Shown here one piece after another: positions 33,684-46,373 of a stretch of 64,000 nt of DNA. Numbering within the stretch: the stretch's first letter is position 1; every line of letters begins with the position of its first letter. The translations under genes were made by a program, and so were the position numbers. The notes below the pieces were generated by a model that saw only the letters and a list, made by a program, of their open reading frames with translations, made no database searches and was not told the DNA's origin. The stretch lies in contig JACKHN010000033.1 of assembly GCA_020638975.1 (NCBI GenBank), forward strand, positions 5,289 to 69,288. The letters run 5' to 3'. The DNA is from Planctomycetaceae bacterium. Lineage in GTDB: Bacteria > Planctomycetota > Planctomycetia > Pirellulales > Pirellulaceae.

Positions 33684-35081
33684 ATGAATTGTATGACCGC
33701 ACGCGAAGCAACACTTATCCTTTGGGGATTGCTGGTCGGTTGGCATTCGCTGACCGTATTCGCCGACGAGACAGCTGACGGTCAATTCACCGTTCAATCG
33801 AATCTTCGTGCCGGTGTCACCAAGGTCGACATCACTCCCAGTGAGACCGACGGCGTAATCGTGACGGGGCATCGCCGTACGGTCTTCGGAGTCCGCGATC
33901 CGCTGCGCGCGGGCGTGCTGTTGCTGGATGATGGCGAGACAAAAGCGGCAATCGTGACGCTCGACACCATCGGGGCTTGGGACGAAATGGTGAAACTGGT
34001 TCGTGAACGCATCCAATCGCAAGCTGGCATTCCTGCGGCGCATGTGATGGTTGCGGCTTCGCACAATCATTCGGGCCCTGCGTTCGAGCCCGAATCAAAA
34101 TGGGGACGGGAACTGATCGACAAGATCGGCACTGCGGCGATGGAAGCTGCGAAGGATTTGCGATCGGTAACCATCGGTTACGGCGAAGACCAGATCGGGT
34201 TCAACATTAACCGGCGCAAGGTAATCAACGGTCGTGCCGTCGTGAGTCTGAATCCAGAAGGGCCAAACGATCAGCGTGTGAAAGTGTTGCGTTTTGATGA
34301 CGGTCGATCACTGACTCCCTTGGCCGTGGTCATGCACGCAGTCTGTCATCCTTGCTTCTTCACTTGGGGCGACAAGGGATCGCAACCCTATCCCAACGGT
34401 TATCCGAGGATGAGCGCTGACTTCCCTGGCGAAGCGCAAACTTTTGTCGAGATGTGTTATGGCAACCAAACCAGTTCGCTGTTCTTGCAGGGCTGTGCGG
34501 GCGATATTCGACCAAACCTGCCGGGATATCCCTATCGCTGTGCCGATGAAGCCGACATTCAGTGGGCGGGTCGCGATTTGGGCGGTGCCGTTGTGCGGAC
34601 ACTGGCCCGCGGCGTGACTCGCGAACAGTTACGTGAGCGACCTGCTTATTATCCGATTCGTGTGGCCAGTTCCGTCGTGTCGCTGCCAGGGAAAGAAGGA
34701 CGACTCGACGCCGAGTTGCAAGCGATGAAAATCGGTCCTTATCTGCTCCTGACGATGCCGGGCGAGCCGATGGTCGAATATGGTTTCAGGCTGGAACAGG
34801 CAATCGCGGACCGAGCTACTCCGATCATCGTGGGTTATGCGAACGGGAACCTCGGCTACATCGCTACGGCAGACGCCTATGAAGTCGGCGGCTACGAACC
34901 GAACACGTCCAAGCTCGCACCCGAAGCCGAAGCAATCATTTTAAGCGAACTTGCTCGTCTCGCGGACCGAGTCGTCGGCGACGTCTTCGAATCCTTCTCC
35001 AAGCATCCCAAAGACGTGCAGCGGCGCGATCAACTTCAGAACAGGACAAAGATACCGGATTCAGAAGCAGGGAGTCGGTGA
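33684..35081 (+). CDS. Secreted neutral/alkaline ceramidase-like protein
   Basis: A 465-residue protein with a signal peptide (LILWGLLVGWHSLTVFAD). Its catalytic domain resembles neutral ceramidases: LRAGVTKVDITPSE (about 41-54), RDPLRAGVLLLDDG, the zinc-ligand motif ASHNHSGPAFEP (about 126-137), GCAGDIRPN (about 274-282) and a late TMPGEPMVEYG. Planctomycete genomes carry many such proteins; real substrates are probably not ceramides and may be sulfated or acylated glycans. The start could be the second methionine (MTAREA). It lies upstream of the group II intron insertion site. Confidence 0.82.
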   Translation: MNCMTAREATLILWGLLVGWHSLTVFADETADGQFTVQSNLRAGVTKVDITPSETDGVIVTGHRRTVFGVRDPLRAGVLLLDDGETKAAIVTLDTIGAWDEMVKLVRERIQSQAGIPAAHVMVAASHNHSGPAFEPESKWGRELIDKIGTAAMEAAKDLRSVTIGYGEDQIGFNINRRKVINGRAVVSLNPEGPNDQRVKVLRFDDGRSLTPLAVVMHAVCHPCFFTWGDKGSQPYPNGYPRMSADFPGEAQTFVEMCYGNQTSSLFLQGCAGDIRPNLPGYPYRCADEADIQWAGRDLGGAVVRTLARGVTREQLRERPAYYPIRVASSVVSLPGKEGRLDAELQAMKIGPYLLLTMPGEPMVEYGFRLEQAIADRATPIIVGYANGNLGYIATADAYEVGGYEPNTSKLAPEAEAIILSELARLADRVVGDVFESFSKHPKDVQRRDQLQNRTKIPDSEAGSR

Positions 35082-35376
35082 GTCACAACGGACACTTCCC
35101 GAGGTCTAGTTCGGTCTTTGGGTACGTGTAGCGTTGTTTCGTCAATATTCACTGGGAATTAGTCCGCCACAGCCGCACATGTCCATGCGACTCGCACTAG
35201 CGAGCTCAGATGAAAAAACCTCAACCATTGGGAGCTGTGTCTCGCTTCATCTCGGGCTGTCGAGAGTGAAGTCTCTGTTGATTAAGCCTAAGCCCCGGCT
35301 CAACAATAACTTCTTCTTTTGCGTAGGGTCCCGCTGTGCGGACCTCAGGGAGTCCTGGTCCGCACAGCGGACCCTA
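35082..35376. other. Intergenic stretch upstream of the group II intron
   Basis: It holds no gene. Its last part is the hairpin described separately. Confidence 0.5.
35324..35376. terminator. Terminator-like palindrome, 5' exon of the group II intron
   Basis: Arms TAGGGTCCCGCTGTGCGGAC... (35324-35344) and the near-perfect complement at 35357-35376 form a 20-base stem with a 12-base loop. It carries no T-tract; the intron starts at the next base. It also looks like one of the dispersed planctomycete palindromes. Confidence 0.7.
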
Positions 35377-37445
35377 GTGCGCCTGTGAAGGCGTTTGAAT
35401 TGTCGGGTGAAAGTCCCGTCCAGGCTACCGTTACCAGCCTGTAGTCGAAAGTGGTAACTGCGTTGTCGCGAGACAAGGTGGAGAGCAACCTGAGACGAAT
35501 GACCAGTCCGTAACGAAAGTGAACTCGATTCGGCCAAGCCTGTCGGGGAGCCTCCTAGGATCTGGCGAACCCTTGACTGCACGCAGTCGGCCCGATGATG
35601 ACCGCGATAGGTCTGTCCCATTGCAAGGACGGTCGGTGCAGCAGCCACGACGATGATGAGAACCTCGGTAACGTGTTAAATCGAGCGTGGTGAAATGGCA
35701 TTAAGGTGGTTGGAGACGGAATGGTCAGAAGTTCAAACGAGGTAAGCAGGGAGAACTGCCAACTCAACAGACAGCCCAGAATCTATCGTTAAGATAGCGA
35801 TGAGGAACGTCGCTTACTCAATGTTCCAGGCTCCTTCGGCCAACGATCAGGCTGAATGCGAGAGCGAAACCATGATCGTCGATGAATTTGTTACAGGCGG
35901 TTGGCAGTAGTCAGAGCCTTCATAGTAGTGACGACCGTTGGGAACCAAACCTGGCGCGAGCGAAGGGAGGCAGGAAAGTGGAATGCGCGAATGACCAAAG
36001 ACACGAAACGTAGAGCTAACAACTACATCCCCGTCACAGTGCCGTTTACAGCGGCTACCCCGGCGGTAGAACCCGAGGCACGGGAATCAACACGTGAGAT
36101 CTCCGCTTGGGCGAATCGTAGTGTTTGGACCGACCGCATGTTGAACGCACTCGTTGTAGGAGTGCGAGGAGGCAAATGGCATGCTCTGAGCGACAAAGTC
36201 GAAAGCGAACTCAACCTATTCACGTCGGCCCGCAAGGTCGTCGGGAGAGACGGGGCCGCTGGAGTGGACGGCCAAAGCACCAGCGATTTCGCCGAACATG
36301 AGATCGACGAAATCCGACGCCTACACCGGCAACTACGCGAGGGGACTTACCGCCCGCGTCCGGTGCGTCGAGTCTGGATTCCCAAACCGGGCAGTTCGAC
36401 GGAACGTCCGCTGGGGATTCCAACGGTTCGAGATCGGGTCGTGCAAACGGCCATTCTTAACGTGATCGAACCGATCTTCGACAACGAGTTTCACGAGCGA
36501 AGCTTCGGCTTTCGCCACGGACGCAGTTGCCATGACGCGCTGCGAGTTGTCGAGCAGAAGCTTGACGAAGGCAAGGTGTTTGTTGTTGACGCTGATCTTC
36601 AAAGCTACTTCGATACGATTCCGAAAGATCGCTTGATGCAACTTGTGCAAGCGAAAATCTCGGATCGCCGTCTGTTGGCTTTGATCCAATCGTTTCTGGA
36701 TCAATCGATCCTGGAAGAACTATCCGAGTGGACGCCCGAAGCGGGAGTTCCACAAGGAGCGGTTCTTTCACCGTTGTTGTCGAATTTGTACTTGAGTGAA
36801 CTGGATCATCGGATGGCCAAGCTTGGCTATGAAATGGTTCGTTACTGTGACGACTTCGTGATCCTGTGTGGTAGTCAGGCCGAAGCCGAATCGGCACTTG
36901 AGGAAGTGAGGTGTTTTGTCGCATCTGCCGGCTTGACGCTTCATCCTGAGAAGACGCGAGTTGTTGATAGTCGTGAGACGAGTTTTGATTTTCTGGGCTA
37001 TTCGTTCCGCTGGAAGGATCGCTTCCCGCGGGCCAAGAGTCGCCGCAAGATGGTCGATCGAATCCGCGAATTGACTCCGCGTAAATCGGGACAGTCGATG
37101 ACACAAACGATTGCAGAGATCAATGCGGTGACGATCGGCTGGTTCACGTACTTTCGTCACAGTAACTGGAATGTTTTCGATGCCTATGATGGGATGATCC
37201 GTCGACGTTTGCGGCGTCAGTTGCTCAAACGTCACCGGCATAATCCCCAACGCTTATCGAGAACACGCCGTTGGCCCAATGCCTACTTCACGGATCTGGG
37301 GTTGCGAAGTCTGCGCAACGCCCACACCCGTTACGTTCAATCCCTATCACTGGGCAACCACTAACTGGAGAGCCGTGTGCGGGAGAACCGCATGCACGGT
37401 TCGGAGGGAGGGGAGTCCGGCTCAACCGGACTTCCCTACCCCTAT
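35377..37445 (+). mobile_element. Group II intron
   Basis: The 5' end GTGCGCCTG (35377) matches the GUGYG consensus. The maturase gene lies inside, and a domain V hairpin, GAGCCGTGTGCGG then CCGCATGCACGGTTC, spans 37370-37402. A domain VI-like hairpin follows (AGTCCGG...CCGGACT) with a 3' end near 37445 (CCCCTAT). The region 35377-35990 carries the folded RNA domains I-III and no protein. Insertion right after a stem-loop is typical of class C introns; the 3' boundary is approximate. Confidence 0.85.
35991..37364 (+). CDS. ltrA: Group II intron reverse transcriptase/maturase
   Basis: A 457-residue protein with the reverse transcriptase core: GVDGQSTSDF (91-100), RPLGIPTVRDRVVQTAI (RT-2, about 139-155), VVDADLQSYFDTI (198-210), GVPQGAVLSPLLSNLYL (252-268) and the catalytic YCDD (285-288), usually YADD. 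The maturase (X) domain follows (EINAVTIGWFTYFRH). No C-terminal HNH endonuclease is present, so insertion would use nascent DNA ends. The ATG at 35991 follows GGAGGCAGGAAAG; an in-frame TTG at 35901 is less likely. The frame is intact. Confidence 0.9.
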   Translation: MTKDTKRRANNYIPVTVPFTAATPAVEPEARESTREISAWANRSVWTDRMLNALVVGVRGGKWHALSDKVESELNLFTSARKVVGRDGAAGVDGQSTSDFAEHEIDEIRRLHRQLREGTYRPRPVRRVWIPKPGSSTERPLGIPTVRDRVVQTAILNVIEPIFDNEFHERSFGFRHGRSCHDALRVVEQKLDEGKVFVVDADLQSYFDTIPKDRLMQLVQAKISDRRLLALIQSFLDQSILEELSEWTPEAGVPQGAVLSPLLSNLYLSELDHRMAKLGYEMVRYCDDFVILCGSQAEAESALEEVRCFVASAGLTLHPEKTRVVDSRETSFDFLGYSFRWKDRFPRAKSRRKMVDRIRELTPRKSGQSMTQTIAEINAVTIGWFTYFRHSNWNVFDAYDGMIRRRLRRQLLKRHRHNPQRLSRTRRWPNAYFTDLGLRSLRNAHTRYVQSLSLGNH

Positions 37446-37505
37446 CTCTTGAAATGCCGAAGTTATTTCTGACTTATTCCCAAGGGATTTTCAACGAACC
37501 TCTCA

Positions 37506-40118
37506 TTATAACAGGAACAGCGGAACTGCCCATTTGCCAACAGTGATCGTTTCGCCCTTTTCACAGTCTTTCTGATAGAGCGTGCAGAAGTTGGCAGTCG
37601 ATTTCGGATTGAACAGCCGAACTTCGGCAGCACTGACCTTTTTGAAGCCCTGCTTTGTCAGCTCGTCTGTACAAGAGTCCTTGTTACGATCTGGCGTCGG
37701 TGTGAGAAACCAAACAGTGCCAGACCGATCGCAAGTCAGTGTCTTGCGACCATCAAGCGGAATTCTCAATAGGCTTGCTCCGTTCAGTGCTGCAATTTCT
37801 TCCGCAGCAACATAAGTGCGGTCAGTAAAGAGTTTGACTCCGTTGGCAAACGCTGCGGCATCGAAGTTGCCGGTGCTCAACGAGCCAGGCGTTTGACGAC
37901 GAAGGGCTTCGCCGTTCGAGTTGCTACGAACTGGCTCTGGCTTGTTCTCTTGGCCTCCAGACGCTTCGCTGACAATTTGTCGCAAACGCATGTCGTCACT
38001 GAGCGGCTTGCCGGCGGCAACGTCTTCTTCACGGAACGTTGCCATGAGAATATGTCGCGAACCGGTGCGGCTAAAGTCGTAGATCACTCGGATCACGCCG
38101 TCAGCGGTCTGCTGACCATCGGGATACGAAACGCCGCTACGTTCATCCAGCAGCAAGCCACCGGTCCATGATTGGCCGTCGTCAGTCGACACAAACGCCG
38201 TCAGATGCGAGCGGCCGGTGGCCTCTTCAATCGCGCCGTGCTTTACGAGCAGCAGGTTACCCGACTGAAGTCTTTGAACGAAGAAGCGGGCGCTGGGGTG
38301 TGCGATCTCGGAAGGTTTCAGCTCAGGCCACGTCTTGCCACGATCCGTCGAGACACTTTCGCCGATGCCGTACTTCGTCCGCGCCAGCAGCCAAAGCGAA
38401 CCATCGTTTCGCTCGACGATGATGTGCTCGTCAAAGGCTCGGACATCTTGCGGGACATTACACGCGCCTCGCAATGACCACGATCGGCCAAGATCCGTTG
38501 ACACGATCATCTTTGCGCTGGAGTCAGTCGCTCGCCAAGTCGATGCGGGCAACACCCACTCGCCGCTGCTGAGTACAACCGGCTTGCACATCATGATACC
38601 GTCCGTCAGCCGACGCGGCTGGCTCCATTGCGGTTGCTCGGCGTCGGGATCGTCCGTGTGAACACACCAAACTCCGGCAACGGAGCCGTCATGTCCCTGC
38701 GACTGAGCCCAGAAAACAAACAGACGGCCCGTCGGCGCAACCCACAGTTCCGGATCAAACGCCCGCAATGGACCTGGGCCATCGGGATCGATAACCAACA
38801 CTTCCCGCCAAGACTTGCCGTCGTCACCGCTGGTCGAAACCACGACATAGTTGTTGTGATCTTCGCTCGGCGTAATGCCTGCATACCAGTCCGCCCACAG
38901 TCGCCCACCGGGTGCGACAGCCATGCTTGGAATTCCTTGGAATGCCCGGTTGCTCGTCGCATGATCCGGCTGTTTGGGCGGTCCGACGTAAGCGGGAGTC
39001 TGCAGAAACGGGTCGGCCAGTTTTAAACCCGACAGTGTGACTCGCAGTTTCTTGGCCTCGTCTGCGTTCTCAGCGAGAGGTTCGTCGTGAAACGCGGGCA
39101 GCAGGTGTTCCCAGACCAGATCGAGTTGCTTCTGCATGTTTCCGGTCTTGGCGGTGATGGCAATGACCGCGTCTTGTTCCGGCAGAACGATGCAGAACTG
39201 GCCGTCTTTGCCATCGCCGCGATATGCACCGTGGCGGCACTGCCAGAACTGAAATCCATAGCCTTCTCGCCAATCCGGATTGCCGGCGCTGGGAGCTTTG
39301 TCGTTGTCGACCTGTTTGCTAGTGGCTTGCGCGATCCACTCAGCGGGAATAAGTTGTTTGCCGTTCCACTGGCCCTTCTGCAAATAGAGTTGCCCGAACT
39401 TCGCGATGTCTTCGGTGCGCAGATACAGCCCATAGCCGCCGATTGAAATACCCTGCGGACTCTTGTCCCACGTTGGCTTCTCGACGCCCAGCGGCTCGAA
39501 CAGTCGAGGAGTCAGGTAGTCAACGACCGTCTGGCCGGTAACCTTCTGCACGATCGCGGACTGCATGTACGTCGCTGGCGTGTTGTAGCGAAATGTCGAG
39601 CCCGGCTCGTGTGCCACGGGCTCGGCGAGAAATCTCTTCGTCCAGACATCGTTTCCAGTCCACCACGGCTCGGCGGCGTGTCCCGTCGACATCGTCAACA
39701 AATCACGAACTCGCATCGCGTTCAGGTTCGCCGATGGCTCGGCGGGAGCATCCTCGGGAAAAAAGCTCACGACCTTGTCGTCGATGTTCAGCTTGCCTTC
39801 GGCAACGGCAAGTCCGACAGCCGTTGAAGTGAAGCTCTTGCTGAGCGACCACAGAATGTGCGGCTTCTCGGCGGATTCAGGGGCCCACCAACCTTCCGCG
39901 ACGACCGTTCCATGTCGCACGAGCATGAAGCTGTGCATCGATTCGACGTCTTGATCAGCGGCTTCGACAAACTCGCGGATCTTCGTTGAGGAGACGCCTT
40001 GCGACTCGGGTGAACTGCGCGGCAAAGAATCTGCCGCCAACACGCCACTCACCGCCAGCATCTGCGACAGTACGATAAGCACACATCGAATATGATAAGT
40101 AGAGTTGAATACAATCAT
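37506..40118 (-). CDS. Serine hydrolase fused to a sialidase-like domain
   Basis: An 870-residue secreted protein. Residues about 35-345 form a class C beta-lactamase/PBP4*-type serine hydrolase, with the nucleophile motif SLSKSFTST (S-x-x-K), a tyrosine motif RYNTPATY and a late HGAYRGDGKDGQF block. Residues about 375-690 form a BNR/sialidase-like propeller with Asp boxes (STSGDDGKSWREV, STDLGRSWSLRG, STDRGKTWPEL, STDDGQSWTGG). A third C-terminal part (about 735-870) has no recognised family. The start at 40118 gives a signal peptide (CVLIVLSQMLAVSGVLAA). The fusion suggests combined deacylation and glycan cleavage outside the cell; this is inference. Confidence 0.82.
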   Translation of the reverse strand: MIVFNSTYHIRCVLIVLSQMLAVSGVLAADSLPRSSPESQGVSSTKIREFVEAADQDVESMHSFMLVRHGTVVAEGWWAPESAEKPHILWSLSKSFTSTAVGLAVAEGKLNIDDKVVSFFPEDAPAEPSANLNAMRVRDLLTMSTGHAAEPWWTGNDVWTKRFLAEPVAHEPGSTFRYNTPATYMQSAIVQKVTGQTVVDYLTPRLFEPLGVEKPTWDKSPQGISIGGYGLYLRTEDIAKFGQLYLQKGQWNGKQLIPAEWIAQATSKQVDNDKAPSAGNPDWREGYGFQFWQCRHGAYRGDGKDGQFCIVLPEQDAVIAITAKTGNMQKQLDLVWEHLLPAFHDEPLAENADEAKKLRVTLSGLKLADPFLQTPAYVGPPKQPDHATSNRAFQGIPSMAVAPGGRLWADWYAGITPSEDHNNYVVVSTSGDDGKSWREVLVIDPDGPGPLRAFDPELWVAPTGRLFVFWAQSQGHDGSVAGVWCVHTDDPDAEQPQWSQPRRLTDGIMMCKPVVLSSGEWVLPASTWRATDSSAKMIVSTDLGRSWSLRGACNVPQDVRAFDEHIIVERNDGSLWLLARTKYGIGESVSTDRGKTWPELKPSEIAHPSARFFVQRLQSGNLLLVKHGAIEEATGRSHLTAFVSTDDGQSWTGGLLLDERSGVSYPDGQQTADGVIRVIYDFSRTGSRHILMATFREEDVAAGKPLSDDMRLRQIVSEASGGQENKPEPVRSNSNGEALRRQTPGSLSTGNFDAAAFANGVKLFTDRTYVAAEEIAALNGASLLRIPLDGRKTLTCDRSGTVWFLTPTPDRNKDSCTDELTKQGFKKVSAAEVRLFNPKSTANFCTLYQKDCEKGETITVGKWAVPLFLL

Positions 40119-40598
40119 TCTGTTGGATCCTTGAATCAATCGGGTACATGCTTTAATCGAGAAATCCTACCATGCCCGATTGGAAGCAGCCATCGCGTCG
40201 TTGGCCTAGAACGTTCGTTGCCGAATCGGATGCGCGCCAACAACCATCGCGAGTCACCGTTCAACCACGCTGAACGTACAACTTCTTGGTCCTGGAGGGA
40301 CAACGGATAATAGTCCTTGGCTTCAGCCCTGGGAATTGTTAGGTCAGACGAATTGAGCCCCGAAGGCGGCGACACAGTTTGCAGACGTTCCCTAGTGTCG
40401 CCACCTTCGGGGCTTTGGACGAACGAACTGCAAAAACCCGGCATGAATGCCGAGGCTACTGTCCATCATCGCTTCGCGACTGTCGAAGTAGCGCAACTTC
40501 AAAACTTACGCTTCGGGTAAGGGCAGGCGGTCGCAAAAGTCGGGCACAAATCAAAAAATGAAACGCCCTAACGTGAACGAAGTGCTCTGGATAGTTCG
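40119..40598. repeat. Intergenic region with a long hairpin
   Basis: No gene was found here. A hairpin with arms at about 40355-40377 and 40396-40415, built on AGCCCCGAAGG, belongs to the same style of AGCCCCG palindrome seen near 16040-16097. Confidence 0.7.
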
Positions 40599-43622
<3,024 letters not shown>

Positions 43623-43881
43623 TGAGAATCTACTTTCAACAATTGTGGTTAATCTCCAGGCTCGTCAGCCTCTCAAACTATTTCACCAGCCATCCAACCT
43701 CAATAGTATTAACCCTTTTTGAGACACCAGAGCATGCTACACCCAGGTGATTGCCTATCACGACTTCCCTTCATTCCTATGGCATCTGGTGCGCTCGTCC
43801 GTCATAATGGTCGACACCCCACCTGAATCATGGAGCCGCTTGGCTCCCCCGCCCCTTGATGCCTACCTGGAGGGAACGCGA

Positions 43882-46371
43882 GTGTCGCGAACAAAGACGC
43901 TTTCCTCAGTTGATCGCTGCTGGCAATTCTTGGTGATCGCCTACACGCTGTTGGCGAGTACGAACGGTAACGCTGCTGAATTCCGGGTCGAACCGGCAGA
44001 GATATCGCTCGTCGGCAATTTTTCTCGCGGTCAAGTCTGCGTCCGCGAGTTAGCGGTCGAGTCCGAAGCGACGGAACGGGCCAACGACCTCACGGCGGAA
44101 GCGAAATTCACATCGTCTGATGCAAACATCTTCACGGTGGATGCCACAGGAATGTTGGTTGCCGTTGGCGACGGAACCGCAAGCTTGCGAGTGACCGTTG
44201 GTGACAAGTCGCATGACGTGCCGGTCACTGTTTCCGGCGTGGTTGAGAATCCAAGTATCGACTTCGATCGGCAAGTCGCTCCGATTCTCAGCAAGCTGGG
44301 ATGCAACATGGGCGCTTGTCATGCGAGTCAGCATGGCAAAGGGGGCTTCAAGTTGTCCGTGTTCGGATTCGAGCCCGGAGATGACCACGCCGCCATCGTC
44401 CGCGATCGGTTGGGTCGCCGCGTCGAACTACTAGATCCGGAGCAAAGCCTCTTCCTTCAAAAGCCGACGATGCAGGTGGCTCACGGCGGTGGCTTGCGGT
44501 TGAAAGCAGATTCCGTTGATTATCAGATCTTGAAAGCTTGGCTGGCAGATCAAGCACCGGGGCCAATGAACGACGCTGCGAAGGTAATCAAGCTCACCGT
44601 TACGCCCGCACAGCGAATTGGCAGCAAAGGGCTAACGCAGCAGTTACGCGTCGTAGCGGCTTATAGCGACGAAACGACGCGTGATGTGACGGCATGGGCC
44701 TTGTTCGATTCGATGGATGAAGGCGTGTTGGCCGTTACTTCCCAAGGAAGCGTTCGTGCCGTCGGGCAAGGGCAAGCTTCGATCATGGTGCGATTCGACT
44801 CGCATGCGGAGATCGTGAACTTTGTCATACCTTACAAGGATTCGGTCGAGTTGGCCGGGTGGAAGAACAACAACTTCATTGATGAACTGGCCGAGAAGAA
44901 GTTTCGCGAGCTCGGCATTGAGCCCTCGCCGCTGTGCGACGACGCCACGTTTGTGCGGCGTGTTTACGTTGACGTCATCGGCACACTGCCGACCGTCGCC
45001 GAGACGACAAATTTCATCGAGAGTAGCGATCCGGACAAACGAGACAAGTTGATTGATCGATTGCTCGGCCTGACCGGTGATCCGAACCTTGACATCTACA
45101 ATGAACCGTACTCGGCTTACTGGACCTTGAAGTGGTCAGACTTGATTCGCAACACGAGCAACAAACTCGGCGATCAAGGGATGTGGGCGCTGCACAACTG
45201 GATTCGCGACTCGTTTCGTGCCAACAAGCCCATCGATCGATTTGTTCGTGAACTGGTGACAGGAACAGGATCGATCTACTCGAACGGGCCAGCGAACTAC
45301 TTTCGCATCAATGCCAGCTCGACGGATCTGACGGAATCGACTTCGCAATTGTTTCTAGGTATTCGGCTCGAATGTGCCAAGTGCCATCATCATCCCTTCG
45401 AGAACATCAGCCAGGGCGACTACTACGGATTCTCGGCGTTCTTTGCTCGTGTCGGCACGAAGAACAGCGAAGAATTCGGGCTGTTTGGACGCGAACAAGT
45501 CGTCGTCGTTCGCGAGTCGGGCGAGGTGCGTCACCCCAAAACAGGAAAAAACTTGCCGCCCACGCCGCTTGGTGCGGAACCCATTGATCATCCCTTGGAT
45601 CGGCGAATTGCCTTGGCCGATTGGCTGGCGGCACCGGACAACGAATACTTTGCTCGCTCGATCGTCAACCGATACATGTACTACCTGCTGGGACGTGGCT
45701 TAGTCGATCCCGTCGATGATTTGCGTTCGACGAATCCACCAACGAATATCGCGATGATGAACGCATTGTCGCAACAGTTGGTCGAAAGCGGCTTCGACCT
45801 CAAACAACTGATTCGCTCGATCGTTTCTTCACGGTTGTATCAACTCGACTCGCAGCCCACGCACGAGAACGCCGCCGACAATCGCTTCTACAGCCACTTC
45901 AAAGTAAAACGCTTGCCTGCGGAAGCGTTGCTCGACGCAATCGATCAAGTGACTGGCGTCCAGACGAAGTTCAAGAGTCTGCCGCTGGGAACGCGAGCGA
46001 TCGAGTTGCCGGATGCGGAGTATCCAAACTACTTCCTGAACACGTTCGCCAAACCGCGGCGAGCCAGTGTTTGCGAGTGCGAGCGTTCGCCGGACGAGAG
46101 TCTTTCGCAAGCCTTGCATACGCTTAACGGTGATACACTCGCCAATAAGATCGCAGACAAGAACGGACGCTTGATGAAGTTAATCGCTGGCAAAACGGAA
46201 CATCAAGCGATCGTCGCTGAATTGTATCTAGCGACGTTATCTCGCTTTCCGACGGAACAGGAGCAGGCGGCGGCGCGGGAGTTCCTGGCGGACTACACGA
46301 CACCGCAAGAGTGTTACGAAGATCTAATCTGGGCGCTGATGAACTCGAAACAGTTTTTGTTCGTGCAGTAG
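43882..46371 (+). CDS. DUF1549/DUF1553 protein with bacterial Ig-like domains
   Basis: An 829-residue secreted protein if read from GTG 43882, which follows GGAGGGAA and gives a signal peptide (WQFLVIAYTLLASTNGNAAE). N-terminal Ig-like (Big_2-type) segments (ANIFTVDATGMLVAVGDGTAS, VLAVTSQGSVRAVGQGQASI) flank a cysteine pair region (CNMGACHASQHGKGGFKL). DUF1549 (about 355-560, with CAKCHHHPFENISQGDYYG, a heme-type CxxCH) and a DUF1553-like C-terminus (about 590-825) follow. It is the first gene of a three-gene operon; its stop is two bases before the next ATG. Confidence 0.85.
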   Translation: MSRTKTLSSVDRCWQFLVIAYTLLASTNGNAAEFRVEPAEISLVGNFSRGQVCVRELAVESEATERANDLTAEAKFTSSDANIFTVDATGMLVAVGDGTASLRVTVGDKSHDVPVTVSGVVENPSIDFDRQVAPILSKLGCNMGACHASQHGKGGFKLSVFGFEPGDDHAAIVRDRLGRRVELLDPEQSLFLQKPTMQVAHGGGLRLKADSVDYQILKAWLADQAPGPMNDAAKVIKLTVTPAQRIGSKGLTQQLRVVAAYSDETTRDVTAWALFDSMDEGVLAVTSQGSVRAVGQGQASIMVRFDSHAEIVNFVIPYKDSVELAGWKNNNFIDELAEKKFRELGIEPSPLCDDATFVRRVYVDVIGTLPTVAETTNFIESSDPDKRDKLIDRLLGLTGDPNLDIYNEPYSAYWTLKWSDLIRNTSNKLGDQGMWALHNWIRDSFRANKPIDRFVRELVTGTGSIYSNGPANYFRINASSTDLTESTSQLFLGIRLECAKCHHHPFENISQGDYYGFSAFFARVGTKNSEEFGLFGREQVVVVRESGEVRHPKTGKNLPPTPLGAEPIDHPLDRRIALADWLAAPDNEYFARSIVNRYMYYLLGRGLVDPVDDLRSTNPPTNIAMMNALSQQLVESGFDLKQLIRSIVSSRLYQLDSQPTHENAADNRFYSHFKVKRLPAEALLDAIDQVTGVQTKFKSLPLGTRAIELPDAEYPNYFLNTFAKPRRASVCECERSPDESLSQALHTLNGDTLANKIADKNGRLMKLIAGKTEHQAIVAELYLATLSRFPTEQEQAAAREFLADYTTPQECYEDLIWALMNSKQFLFVQ

Positions 46372-46373
46372 TG

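Noticed and set aside
35324..35376. Ordinary Rho-independent terminator
   Set aside because: No T-tract follows the stem, since the group II intron starts at the very next base; kept only as terminator-like.
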